Program-made: the position numbers and the translations under genes
Part shown: positions 1 to 13,104 of the stretch, in pieces
Layout: every line of letters begins with the position of its first letter
Position numbering within the stretch: the stretch's first letter is position 1
Notes under the pieces: model-generated
What the model was told of the DNA's origin: nothing
Databases searched by the model: none
Seen by the model: the letters and a program-made list of their open reading frames with translations, nothing else
Origin: Apricaphanius iberus
Taxonomy: Eukaryota > Chordata > Actinopteri > Cyprinodontiformes > Aphaniidae
Assembly: GCA_028564705.1 (NCBI GenBank)
Contig: JAPXFQ010001681.1
Location: forward strand, 62,001 to 126,000
Reading direction: 5' to 3'
DNA length: 64,000 bases

Positions 1-461
1 CGCAACGCTCCTTCTAGCCTGTGAACAGGAAGTGAGCACGTGCTACTTTGTCGCGCCAACAGATAAATTGATTGTGCCAGCTGCAGTAGCCGACATGTTT
101 TTTGTTTTTTTTATCTGTGAATGTGCCATGTTACCCAAGTGAAGCTGGAGAACGTAAAACAGTAAAATAATAAATATCTGTCTCTGCATTCATCAGGTAC
201 TTTTTGAAATTAAATAATACTGAACATCCTTTCACAAAAGGGTGTATAAGGAATATTCAAATAACCACGGAATTGATTTGACACACAAAATGGTATTTAG
301 TTGCACATAAATAGAACTTAAAGGTTTGATTCATGTGGTCTTCTAGTCTACAGGTTAAAGGCCCACATAAATGGCTGTGGCAGGCCGGTTTTGGCCCCGG
401 GCCTCGAGTTTGACACCAGTGGGCTAGAAGAACTGTCAGAGGATCCGATCTCCGAACTGAC
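1..461. other. tbc1d15 intron 14 (partial)
   Basis: Non-coding AT-rich sequence left of exon 14. Its right half (about 270-425) is an interspersed repeat, annotated separately. No exon of the tbc1d15 C-terminus is recognisable here. Confidence 0.6.
270..425. repeat. Interspersed repeat, copy 1 (ends ...gagtttgacacc)
   Basis: Shares with 18605-18725 the succession ATAGAACTTA, GGCCACATAAATGGC, GGCCGG.TTTGGCCCC and GAGT.TGACAC, so both are copies of one dispersed family. A third, shorter relative is at about 11260-11310. The GGCCCCCGGGCCTTGAGT-type terminus resembles non-autonomous hAT elements, but I see no clean target duplication. Confidence 0.5.
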
Positions 462-3400
462 CTCCCAGAGCCGCATGACATCCTGGAAGCTCAGCTCCCT
501 CTTAAAGCGGATCAGCAGCCAGCGGAAGCAGAAGTAAAGGTACCCGGACTCCTGGGACTCTGAAACACAGTGAGACACGTCACACGAGACGGATCCGACG
601 CGGGAACACGGCCAGAGTGAGACCCGACCGGCTGCTCCGTACCGAGGTAGTTCCAGAACACCAGGTCCAGCAGTCTGAGCAGCGTGCTGAGCTGGATCAG
701 CTGCGTCTTCATGCCCTGCATCTGCTCCTCAAAGTTCTGGTGCTGCAACAACAACAAACCCAACCTGTAACATCTGATTTTAGTGGCAGAGGAGTTCGCA
801 CAGAACAGATTCAGTCAAACATGCGGCTGGCAGATCCAATCAGGACTGTTGGAGGTTCTCAGCTAACAGGGTCGTGACCCACATCAAACACGGACGGTCC
901 CGATTCGGCTCGGTTTCTTACCAACTGGTCCATGAAGGAGACGAAACACCAGAACGCATCGACCTCGTTCTCCATCACGTAAAGGATCGGTGACAGCAGG
1001 TCGCTCATCCCTTGAACGTAACCTGGAGAAACACGGATGGTCGCTCATTAAAGGAGAAGATAGCTTTTTTTAACCTGGACCTTATTGTTAGCAAATATTG
1101 TGTTCATCTACTGACCCAGACAAGTTTGGAGATACACCAAGCCATTTAGCAGGACTTTATACCAAATCGCGCCAAGCCAATATCCATATAATGGAAGTCA
1201 TTGAGGGGCAGGCGTTAGCCTCCGGTAATAAGGCATTATCTCCCCCAAAACGCCTTCATTTAACAGTGTTTTGTTATTTATAATGAATAATTTGCGATAT
1301 TCCCCTGTGAGTAAAAAACATCTCGGAGGTGCTAAGGTATTAGCATCTGGGTTTTTTACAGGCTTTTAATGTCACAGATTACTGACCTGGGAAGTCATTC
1401 AGATAGTGCAATTTGGAAACACGCAAACGTGAACCATGTTGATGTCTGTACTAGCAAGTTCTGTCCAACCGGCCGTCGTAGATAACCGAGAGAAAGTCCC
1501 GTTCTCACTACAACTATCATGGAAAAGAGCAGTGACCTAGTTTTAATCCTGCCGCACTGTAGGAAATAATTTCCAAAGGGGCGTAAGCTTGATTACCTGT
1601 TAATCAGAGGGGGAACATTTTACATCACGGCTTTGCAAAACATACTTTCTTTTTTTTACAAAAACATACAGAAATTAAAATTTAGAATTGTTCTATAACA
1701 CAACTGAGATAAAACTGAACCTAGTCGAGGAAAATCATCATTGTACCTTTATACGGATGCAAAATGTATGAAATACAATAAAACTACATTATCCGTGAAT
1801 AAATGTCCCCAATTTCTGGGACGACTAAAGTAGTAGAGGGCAAAATAAAAGGTATAAGGTAGAAATATCAATTTAGCCTAAGGTAGAGATTTTGACTATA
1901 CTACATCTTTTTCTCATGTTGGGAACATTTTTGTGATACACTGTCAGTGTTGGGGAGTAACGGAATACATGTACCGGCGGTACGTATTTAGAATACTAAT
2001 TATGAGTAACTATATTCCGTTACAGTTACTATTTTTAAAGATGGTATTCAGAATACAGTTACTTTCGTGATATCATTGGAATACTCGTGTGTTTTCCACT
2101 TTCCACCTGAAAGATGAATATATCAGTTTTGGAAGCTGCATGTCTCCATGTTGTGTAGACTATCCCATAATATCCCTGAACAACCTGCGTCCGAAACCAA
2201 AGAGATCCTATGGTCGAAACACTCCCCAACCTGCAAGCACCAACATTAACATGAGTTTCCAGGTATGGATTCAGACTCGGCGCTGGGGGGGTTGGAGCCA
2301 CAACCGCAGCCAAATAAACCTACTAGCAGTGAAGGAAATGATGCATTCAATGCGCTCTCTCCCAATTAATTTCTTTCAAGTGATGCTAGATTTCATTCGG
2401 TATCAATTAATGAAGCGGCGTATTTGTATTACCACCTAAAATATTTTTTTGCAACGGTTAGTGATGATTCAGGTGGGAAAATTCTCACATTTTTGTGTAA
2501 ACTTTTGCTGGCGGGTCTCAGGAAGCTACACCGCTGCATCATTAACGTCTACAGCAAACTAGAAGCATAAAGCATCCGGATGGCCAACCTTTCAAGGTAT
2601 GTGAAAGTTACAAAAAAATTTAAAGATACTGCAATGATGTACAAAAACAAAAACTAATTCCTAATTTGACAGGGTCTGTATCGTGTTAGTAAGGTAATTT
2701 CTCGGAGTTACAGTGTTGGTTGAATCTAACTTGACGTTAGCTTGATTATATGTTGTTATGATGGGTTTCCCGAAAATTACAAGGTTAAAACAAGTTTCCA
2801 TTAGGAGTGCAATGAATGCCAGTTTACAATACTTTGCATATTTATAACAGAAAGTTAGGTTTTTGGCCACAGAGTGACACACACAGTGTTGTGCCAAAAA
2901 TAATTAAATAAATTTTTTGCGCAGTCAGTACCTAATTGTGTGAATGCTGTAGGCATTCACACTATTGTGATCCTGTTTCTCTTTATTCTTTATTATTATT
3001 ATTCTCCTCGTTTCCGTACGTTTTTTGAAATTCAACTACTTCTGCAATTTTCATGCGATTTCAGCAATTCAAATATTCACGCGTTCAGCTTTTTCGGGTC
3101 TTTCCGGCTATGTCTTCTGGTATTTCTGCTTTTCATACTTTTTAAAATATTCAGCTTTTTATGCGATTTTCGCTTACATTGAAATGAATGGAAATTCATG
3201 AAAATTCCGGAAAAATTTTGGGCTTTTCCACAGCTAACTACTTCCACAAAATTTAAGCTAGAATCGCCATTCAAACTTTAAACGGGTCACAAGGCTTTAA
3301 ACTATCTTCGTATGATTCAGCTTTTTGCTATCTCTTACGGTTTTCATAAAATCGCGATTTAAAAATCATTTAAAAATTTTCAGGTTTTCAAATTTATAAT

Positions 3401-6400
3401 GTATTTCAATGACGGAATTCTTCAACTGGCAGAGTGTCCACTCTAGCAACTGCCGTTTTTGGCCCTTTACTGAACTTTCACAAACAAATTACTCCTGTTC
3501 ATACAAATTTCACACAATCTACACATATTATATATTAAAACGCAGGAAATATTGTTGGGATTCAGGAAATATAACCCTCATTGAAGTGACATTTACACAT
3601 TTACCACAAATGGCCCCAAAGCGATGAAAAACCACCCCTGAGTGGATCCTGCTCGAATTTCAGCATCTCAAAATTATGCCCATTTTTACAAAATCGCTGT
3701 GCGGACACAGATTAAGGTACACACATGACACAAAGAAGTATTAATCACCAAAGCCTCCTGATACTCAAAGTGAAATCCTTATTTCGATAGCCCTTATACT
3801 TCCCGAATAACATAACATCGTTCGGAACCAAGTCAAGTCAGATTTCTGGTTTTACCAAAATATACTCATGTTTGACATCAATTTATAGCTTTTATATTAT
3901 ATTTTCAAAAAATTGAGTGGTTTAAGACTGTTCCCGTATCCGTTCCAATAAAAACGATACATGGATCACGTCGATACGCCTTACGGTTCCCGAGTTATTA
4001 AGAGTAGTTTGGAAGAAGGATTCCCTGTTTAAACGGCTGAGGAATTGAGACACAAAAGTGAGGTGCTGCAGCTGGCCTCCTGTCAGCTTCTCTCCTGCAG
4101 GGCCAGCCTGTCTCTGATTGGCTGAGTAAGGGAAGGCCATTCTATTGCTACAGTTGGAGTCACCTCTTGTGGTGGACAATATAATTACAATGCGCTATGG
4201 ACACTACATAGTGTGGCTGTGACCTAGGTAGTAGGAATCCACGAATCAATGGGTTGCTGGTTCAAATCCCAGATTCTTCCATCTCATTCATTGTCTTTGG
4301 GCTGTAAACTTCACCCACATTACTTGCTGGTATTAAGAGGGCCCAGTGTTGCTGTGTCCTTTAGCCTCACTCCTGTCACAGTGACCTAGGGAAGCAGTGT
4401 CTACAATTAAGTAGCCTGCTACCATGAATGGGAAACAGTGATTACTTTTAAAGGGTAGTTATGCAGACTTTTATGTTTAGGCTATTGTGGGCATTGTACA
4501 TGGAGTATGATATTATTATACAACTTTATATTGACATCCATTATATTCAAACTAGTATTTAAGCTAAGAGTTTTTTTTAGCTAATTTTAGCAAGAATTGG
4601 CTTTGTAGCCATTTTTATTATACTGAATTGATCAAGTCATTAATATCCAATATATTAGTATTTCCCAAAATTCTACTGTTAGCATTTTAGCTAACATCAT
4701 CAGTTTCAAACGGGTTACAACTTGCATTTCAGCTAATACCACAATCTTTCCTAATTCTAGCTGTAGTACAATTTACCAACTTTTCTCTGAATAAGCATTT
4801 GCAGAGATTTTCTCTTTCAGCAAACTTTGCTTACTACATTTCAGCAACATGTTAAAGGTTGCATTTTAGCTAACATTGGTAGTTTAGCTTAATTTAGCTA
4901 ACATTGGTATTTTAGCTTAATTTAGCTAAAGCTGGTCTTTTAGCTTTTCAATAGTTTTGCAGTTAAGTATAACTGGATGGCTCTCGCCTTTTTCTGGTGA
5001 TTTTTACTTTTCAAAGTTACACAACATACTATTTTGAGCTTGTTATAAAAAATGGACAACTTTTACATTTGAGCTAATAGTTTTTCTACGTAGGACAATT
5101 TTGAAACATTTTTCAGTTATTCAGCTTTTTACAATTCAGCAAATATTCTGCAGTTTTCTTCAAATTCTTCAGCAATTTTCAGCAAAAAAAATTCAGCTTA
5201 CAGCATTCACACTGCATTTTCGCAGGAAATGCAAATTTTTCTAGTATATATTTAGCATTTATATGCCCTCTATTTTGACATTTAATAGACTTAAATGCTG
5301 TTTTTAAGGAGAAGTATTCCAAGTATTTAGAATACAGTACCAAGATTGAGCAAAGTAACAGAATATGTTACAAAATACATTCTAAAGCAGGAATTCAGTA
5401 TTCTGTAACTAAATACATTTACAAACATTTACAACACTGTTCATTGTTTTGGAAAAAGATTTGAATGTTTTTTTAAATGCGTTTTGAACAATACATTTTC
5501 TATCAATAGCATTCTTAACCTTTTGGAAGTTGTTCTGTTCGAATTCATCTTGAAAACGTAAATGCTAAAAAGCAGCCATTTGGATATATATAAAGAAAAA
5601 AAGAATATATCACAATAGATGTCATAACTGCAGATGCTTTAGATTATATCAAAATATAGATTTAAATACCATAGAGCCCAGCCCTACAGAAAAGTACATC
5701 TTATTTTGCCCAGCTGTGTGCAATGCAATTATTTATTCAACATATTGGTAGGTGGCTAAATATAATTTAGTTCACGCATCCATGATTTTTATTTCAATCA
5801 CACCTGATGGCTTACATCCTAATTGATCCTAATTTTAATGTAATAACAATACAGATACAAATTATTTAGAAAGATTTTTCAAACGACATTTTTTCAGTTT
5901 ACATATGATGCAAAACTAGTTTATAGGAAAGTGAACTGGTTTGGTTTTGCAAACAGATTAAAATGTTTGCTATTGTTTAGGGTGATCATATATTGTTTTC
6001 CAAAAAAAAAAAAAAGAGAAAAAAAAGAAAAGAGGACACTTTGCACAGATCCGAATTTTATTAATCAAGGCCCGTAAACTGAAAGCAGGGCAGAGGTTGG
6101 AGCTTTGGGGAAGTGATTCAAGTGAGTCTGGGATCATTTACTGACTGTCTCCAAACTGGTCGGTTTGGATCAGATGGTTGAAACGTGGACACGGCCCGAC
6201 CACAGTCCTAAACAAAAGGTGAACTAGGGTTGTCAAAATTATAGATATTAATCGATATTAAAACTGGTATCTAAATTAGATATTCTGTTCCTGTGGTATC
6301 GATACTTTGGCATCTCACAGCCTTTTTCAGATTTCACTAACACACACTTTCCCCGACAGCCATATCTTTATTTTGAGTGTTTTTTTCTCATTTTAAGATC

Positions 6401-9400
6401 TCATTGGTTTAACTTGAAACGTTTTTGTGCTTTCTGAATGCACAATTTTAACTGACAATGTTATTTAGTTAATATATTTTAATATTGAGTGCTGTTCTTT
6501 ATCTTATTTTAAGAGCTTACTATTTAAACCTTTAAATTGTGTTATGTTTCAACGCATTTTTGTGTGCACTTTAAAAAGCACGGCTAATACTTGAAAAGTA
6601 TAAGCGAAACTGTTTAATTAAGGTAGCTAGATAAAAGGAATATTATTCTTTGTATCTATTTGTTCAATCACTGTTTTTTTTTAAATCACCTTAGCATTGA
6701 ACTTTAGTATACTTTCTTTTTTTCTTCCAGTATTTTTAGAATCGAATAAAGTTTGAAACATTAGTATTTTGACAACACTAATGTGAACATAGCCTGGGTG
6801 CCAGCCGAACTTAGTCCCGCCCACAACATGGTCTGGAAGTTCGGTCTGGCATTCCTCCATTGAGGAGCAATTATGCCCGAACAAGATCTGTTCGTACCAA
6901 TCAAATTTGGCGTACGATGATTGACGATGATGAACAACAGTAATGTAACCAACCACGCCACCAAAGAGCGCCTGGGTTGAATTTATTTACAACAACGATG
7001 GCTGCGGCTGGAGAACTGAGATGTGTAGATTCTGCCATCGAGTCTGTTCTAGAAGATGTCGACGGCGCATTAATTTTAAAAGAGGAATTTTAAGCGAGGT
7101 ACAGATAACGTCCAGAGCAAAGTCACACACTTCCGTTGCTCTGATTGGTTATAGGTCTATCTAATTGAGTGCAGAGGCATTTCTTCCCTGTTCGGTCAAA
7201 ACACGCCCCATAATCACAGCCCAATGGAGCAGTATCAGACTCACATTCTGATTAGAATTGAGTATGGCTACGTCTGGCTAGTGTGAACAAGTCTTGTGGT
7301 CTGAAGTTCATTGTTCTCTGCAGCCAGAAAACACCGGCACCTCTCTATGAAACGCGTTCCTAAGGAGAACCTCACCAAGGTCGAAGTCGTACATGCAGTA
7401 AGTCATCAGAATGTCGTGCAGAAGGGTCAGGCCCGGGTTGTTCAGACCTTCGTAGAACCGGTTCGTCCGGTCCGTTCGGTTAACGTCTTTCTCTGCAGCA
7501 GAACGAGAAAAAAACCCAAAACAAACATAAACATGCAGATGTCAAAGGTTTCAACGTGTGACTTGCAAGTGGTTTCAGATCCCGTTTCTGTTCCTGTCTC
7601 CCGTCAGAAGGAGGAACAAAATTAACCATTATCGTCCAGGAAGCTCCAGCTGTCTTCAAGATGTTAGAGGTGGATGTAAATAAAATGATTACATTCAACA
7701 CATACCTGTCTGAAATTCAAAAGAATTATACATTTTTAAAAATTTAAATAAACTACGTGAAAAAGGCAGGATATAAGCTTCAGCTAAACATCTGATCATG
7801 ACTGAGACTAGTTTGATCTCTAGCCCCCCCCCCCCGGATTGGAAACCAGTGGTGGAGGTGCAGCTGTAGGGGTTCACATGAGGCCTAAAGCCTAGTTTAT
7901 AATTCTCCGTCTACCCTGAAACGGATTGACGCAGCGCCATAATCCATCGACACAAGGGCTCTGCTATACTTACGCAACGGCGGACGGAGTAGAGCCCAGT
8001 TTTCTAACTATCTGTCTAAGTCAACGGAGAGCGTACGTCTGTGATTGGTGAGCTCACCAACAGCAGAGATCGTTTCACCAGAACGAGGCTCTATAATTTG
8101 GGCACCATATGCTTTATAGTGAAAACATGTAGTTTGTTTAATACGGTCTGTTGGTGATTTTGGATACAAGGAGGTGTAGAGAAACAACAAAACAGGCTGC
8201 TGTGTTTGTTTACATGCATTTTTAGAATGTTCTATAAGATGCACTTCTAGTAAAAAGCTTTACAGCTTCGTCAAAACGTACTTTGTCGTCCATTGCTCCT
8301 TGATGGGGGAATACGTTCACAAGTTGAAGAGAAAAAGAAATTGTTAAGCAGAAACGACACTGCAATGGTTAGGCACGCGGCTAAAACCCACCTCCTTAAT
8401 ACCAGATAAATAAACTTGTCTTTAGTGACAATTTACTAGAAACAAGTGAAATAATCTGTCCATGAAGTAAGTCTTTTTTTCTTACTAAGATCTCTTGAAA
8501 TAAGAATAATTTCTAGACCTAAATAATGCCAAAATAAGCGAAAATAAGTGAATGTTTCTTATTTTGAGAAAGATTTTTGCTTTAAATGGCATCTGAAAAG
8601 TATTTTTGCTTGAAATAAATGTAGAATAGTTAAATTTTAGATATACAGACTAAATAAAATAAAAAAGTAACATTTACTTGAAACAAGTCTAATCATATAA
8701 AACATGAAACTGGAAGCTAGCTTGCAATGCTCAAAACAAGACGTAGATGATAATTTGTCTAGATTTAAGACAATAAATCTATAAATAAACCTATAAAGGA
8801 ATTTGCAGTGCAGACCCGCCATGAAAAGCTAGCACCTCCTGCTGTCCTGGTGGGGAATGATTTGCAACACTGACAAACCGAGAAATATAAACGAAAAGCG
8901 TTTCTGTCGATACGTCTGCATGCAAGCTTGCTGGCTGAGAAGTATAAACTAGGCTTAAGTAAGACGACTTAAAAATGCTATGTGGAGTTTGATGAGACTG
9001 CTGCTGACTGCGCCCCCTCTGGCCATTAGAGAAACTGCAGCCAGCTAGATTTCTCCTCCATTGAAGTTCAAGCATGTCCTCGTTGATCCGAACTCTACGA
9101 CATTCAGAGGCAATCTTTGCGCTTTTTAGCTTCACCAGCGGCTAACTGACAGAGAACACCGCCTCCTTGTGAACGCAAATACAAGGTTATGTACGGGTGC
9201 CTTTACATTAGAAAACAAGCTCGAGTTCGAAATCACCTCTAAATAAATGAAATTCCTACCCCTACATGCAACCTTGACAAAAAGTATTAGAGTCACTTGT
9301 GGTGTCGAAACTTAGTATAGATTAAACAAAAAAAGGTTTTTTGAACAAAATATTACATAATGCAGTTTTAAGTGATGAAGAATCCTCACCAATCAGACTC

Positions 9401-11039
9401 CTGTAGTCTCTCAGCCTGGAATTTCTCCTCTCCTGCTCCTCACTGATGGACTTCCACTGCAGCTTCATCCGGAAGTATTCATCCCTGTCGACAGGGAAAC
9501 ACACACCCACACAGTCCCTGTTCGTTACTGTGGAAATTACACTATATCCCATAGTTTATAACCAACATGATTAGCTTTCGGAGCAGTTCACGGGAGCTCA
9601 GAGTGACAGTCCAGAGTAAAGATCTGGTCTTAACGAGGTCCAATCAGTGTCGGCCCCTAACAAGCTGCCTCATTAAAACCAGAATCTGATACGGCAGAAA
9701 TGACTGTCAACAGTCTGCAGGGATCATGTCACCTCAGAGTGTGTGTGTGTGTGTGTGTCGTACGTTTTGGCCTTCTGCAGAGACTTCCTCTCCTCCGATG
9801 TGCTCGTCCACGGATAATAACCCAGCAGGAACTTCCAGGCTTCTTTCCTCACTGCGTGACACAAGCCCTGCAGGGACAACACGCCACTCTGTCACATGGT
9901 CTGATCAGAAAAGGTCACATGGTCATATCATAGGCTGGATGATAATTCGACAGCAATATCTATCGATCGATAGATGTGTGGTGCGATAGGAAAAAATGGG
10001 AAGATAAAAATTTCGATAAAGAAAAAAAATGTCCCCTTCTTTTTTCATTATAGCATATCAGGTAGCTTAATATTACAGTCACTACTTACTCCGAACAAAT
10101 AATTAACCATCGCCGTAACTTCACGTTGGTCAGATGTCAACGCAAGATATTGTGGTTAATACTTTAATTTTTCGTTGCATTTATTGATGTTGCTCAGGTC
10201 TCTTGATTTGTTTCTTTGTGTTACAAACTTCGTTATAATAAAAAGAAGGGTTTGAAAATGGATTAAATTTTTGAAGTTAAAATTAGTTCATTGAAGAAGA
10301 ACAAAATGACCAGGGAGTCACTTAAAATTATTTTTCTACTTTTTGTGATAGTTATCGTTAATTATCGATATTGATCAATATGACTAGTCCCTTTATCGAT
10401 AGACTCTTTTTCTATGTCGTCCAGATCTATCATATCAGAAAGATCAAACGATCTTATCAGTAAAGTCACATGGCCCACTGGGAACTCCTCATCTTTCAGA
10501 ATCAGTTTAAATTGATCTAAATAAAATTCCCAGCTTGTATTAATAGAGTGCAATCAGAGGCTGAAGAGTCATAGTCGATCATGATGCATTGTGGGAGCTG
10601 TAGTTCTTGTGTGATAAAGCTGCTGAGATGTTCATGCAGACACGTTGAGCATAAGACTTGATTTCCAAAGACTCAAAGTTTGAGCTCCATTGTTTCTTTG
10701 AATCATTATCAGGATTTTACACCAGATTTGTATAATTTTCAGTGGGGATGTAAGAAAATATCAACACCTATATATATTGTGATATCTCATGTCACGTTAC
10801 TGTATTTGTGTTCAAAAGCAATTTTTATTGTCATTTTTTTCGAATTTGAACAGAACCATTAATGATGACATCCATTTTTAAAAAATGAAATTAAAGGTAT
10901 GATCGTTAGTTGGTGGCTTTTTTCACCTTCTTCGTTCCAGTGGATCAACTAGATCTAGTAATAAAGCTGGATGTGTTATGGATGAAACAGGCTGGAGTAT
11001 TTAGAATAATGTGTGAATGTTACTACAGTAGAATTCAGT

Positions 11040-11072
<33 letters not shown>

Positions 11073-13061
11073 TATAGTCTTACCCATAGTATCGCAATAT
11101 ATCATATTGTCCCCCTCCATACTGTAACACATATCACCGGATTCCTGCCAATAAACATCCCTGATTTTCAGACAAAACTGTTATCAGTCTGATCTTTCCA
11201 CCCTAAAGTTGGAGTAATGACATCAGCTCAATGTTGATGTTACTCAGAGATGTCTAAAGTGTGGCCCGGGGGCCATTTACGGCCCTTGGACTGATTTTAT
11301 ACAGCCCTTGACCAGCATTTAAGATCGGCACGACAACACAAATGATTGATACAGATTCAGACTTTCTGTTATAATATCCATGGCTCAAAACAAAGTATTC
11401 ATCTAGAGAAAAAAATAATAATAATAAAAAATATATATATATACACTACCGTTCAAAGGTTTGGGGTCACCCAAACAATTTTGTGTTTTCCATGAAAAGT
11501 CACACTTATTCACCACCATACGTTGTGAAATGAATAAAAAATAGAGTCAAGACATTGACAAGGTTAGAAATAATGATTTTTATTTGAATTAAGATTGTTT
11601 TTACATCAAACTTTGCTTTCATCAAAGAATCCTCCATTTGCAGCAATTACAGCATTGCAGACCTTTGGCATTCTAGCTGTTAATTTGTTGAGGTAATCTG
11701 GAGAAATTGCACCCCACGCTTCTAGAAGCAGCTCCCACAATTTGGATTGGTTGGATGGGCACTTCTTGCATACCATACGGTCAAGCTGCTCCCACAACAG
11801 CTCAAAGGGGTTCAAATCTGGTGACTGCGCTGGCCACTCCATTACCGATAGAATACCAGCTGCCTGCTTCTTCTCTAAATAGTTCTTGCACAATTTCGAG
11901 GTGTGTTTTGGGTCATTGTCCTGTTGTAGGATGAAATTGGCTCCAATCAAGCGCTGTCCACTGGGTATGGCATGGCGTTGCAAAATGGAGTGATAGCCTT
12001 CCTTATTCAGAATCCCTTTTACCCTGTACAAATCTCCCACCTTACCAGCACCAAAGCAACCCCAGACCATCACATTACCTCCACCATGCTTAACAGATGG
12101 CGTCAGGCATTCTTCCAGCATCTTTTCAGTTGTTCTGCGTCTCACAAACGTTCTTCTTTGTGATCCAAACACCTCAAACTTGGATTCATCCGTCCACAGC
12201 ACTTTTTTCCAGTCTTCCTCTGTCCAATGTCTGTGTTCTTTTGCCCATCTTAATCTTTTTCTTTTATTGGCCAGTCTCAGATATGGCTTTTTCTTTGCCA
12301 CTCTGCCCTGAAGCCCAGAATCCCGCAGCCGCCTCTTCACTGTAGATGTTGACACTGGTGTTTTGCGGGTACTATTTAATGAAGATGCCAGTTGGGGACC
12401 TGTGAGGCGTCTGTTTCTCAAACTAGAGACTCTAATGTACTTATCTTCTTGCTCAGTTGTGCAACGCGGCCTCCCACTTCTTTTTCTACTCTGGTTAGAG
12501 CCTGTTTGTGCTGTCCTCTGAAGGGAGTAGTACACACCGTTGTAGGAAATCTTCAATTTCTTAGCAATTTCTCGCATGGAATAGCCTTCATTTCTAAGAA
12601 CAAGAATAGACTGTCGAGTTTCAGATGAAAGTTTTCTTTTTCTGGCCATTTTGAGCGTTTAATTGACCCCACAAATGTGATGCTCCAGAAACTCAATCTG
12701 CTCAAAGGAAGGTCAGTTTTGTAGCTTCTGTACCGAGCTAAACTGTTTTCAGATGTGTGAACATGATTGCACAAGGGTTTTCTAATCATCAATTAGCCTT
12801 CTGAGCCAATGAGCAAACACATTGTACCATTAGAACACTGGAGTGATAGTTGCTGGAAATGGGCCTCTATACACCTATGTAGATATTGCACCAAAAACCA
12901 GACATTTGCAGCTAGAATAGTCATTTACCACATTAGCAATGTATAGCGTGTGTTTCTTTAAAGTTAAGACTAGTTTAAAGTTATCTTCATTGAAAAGTAC
13001 AGTGCTTTTCCTTCAAAAATAAGGACATTTCAATGTGACCCCAAACTTTTGAACGGTAGTG

Positions 13062-13104
<43 letters not shown>

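Larger units (their letters stand above)
1945..5439. mobile_element. hAT-like non-autonomous element interrupted by a Helitron-like element
   Basis: Starts CAGTGTTGGGGAGTAACGG and ends in the inverted form ...ACAACACTG; inner parts are also inverted (rows of attc/gaat with taacggaatac on the left, gtattctgtaac on the right). The flanks tacactgt (1937-1944) and ttcattgt (5440-5447) agree at 6 of 8 positions, as expected of a decayed 8-bp hAT target duplication. No transposase is readable. The middle is occupied by the element at about 2938-5244. It lies in tbc1d15 intron 11. Confidence 0.6.

Noticed and set aside
2089..2439. 116-codon plus-strand ORF inside the hAT-like element
   Set aside because: No transposase motif; the antisense frame at 2059-2313 is equally open, suggesting chance.
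4259..4269. A functional tRNA gene at the B box
   Set aside because: No cloverleaf can be folded around it; the context is that of a SINE head.
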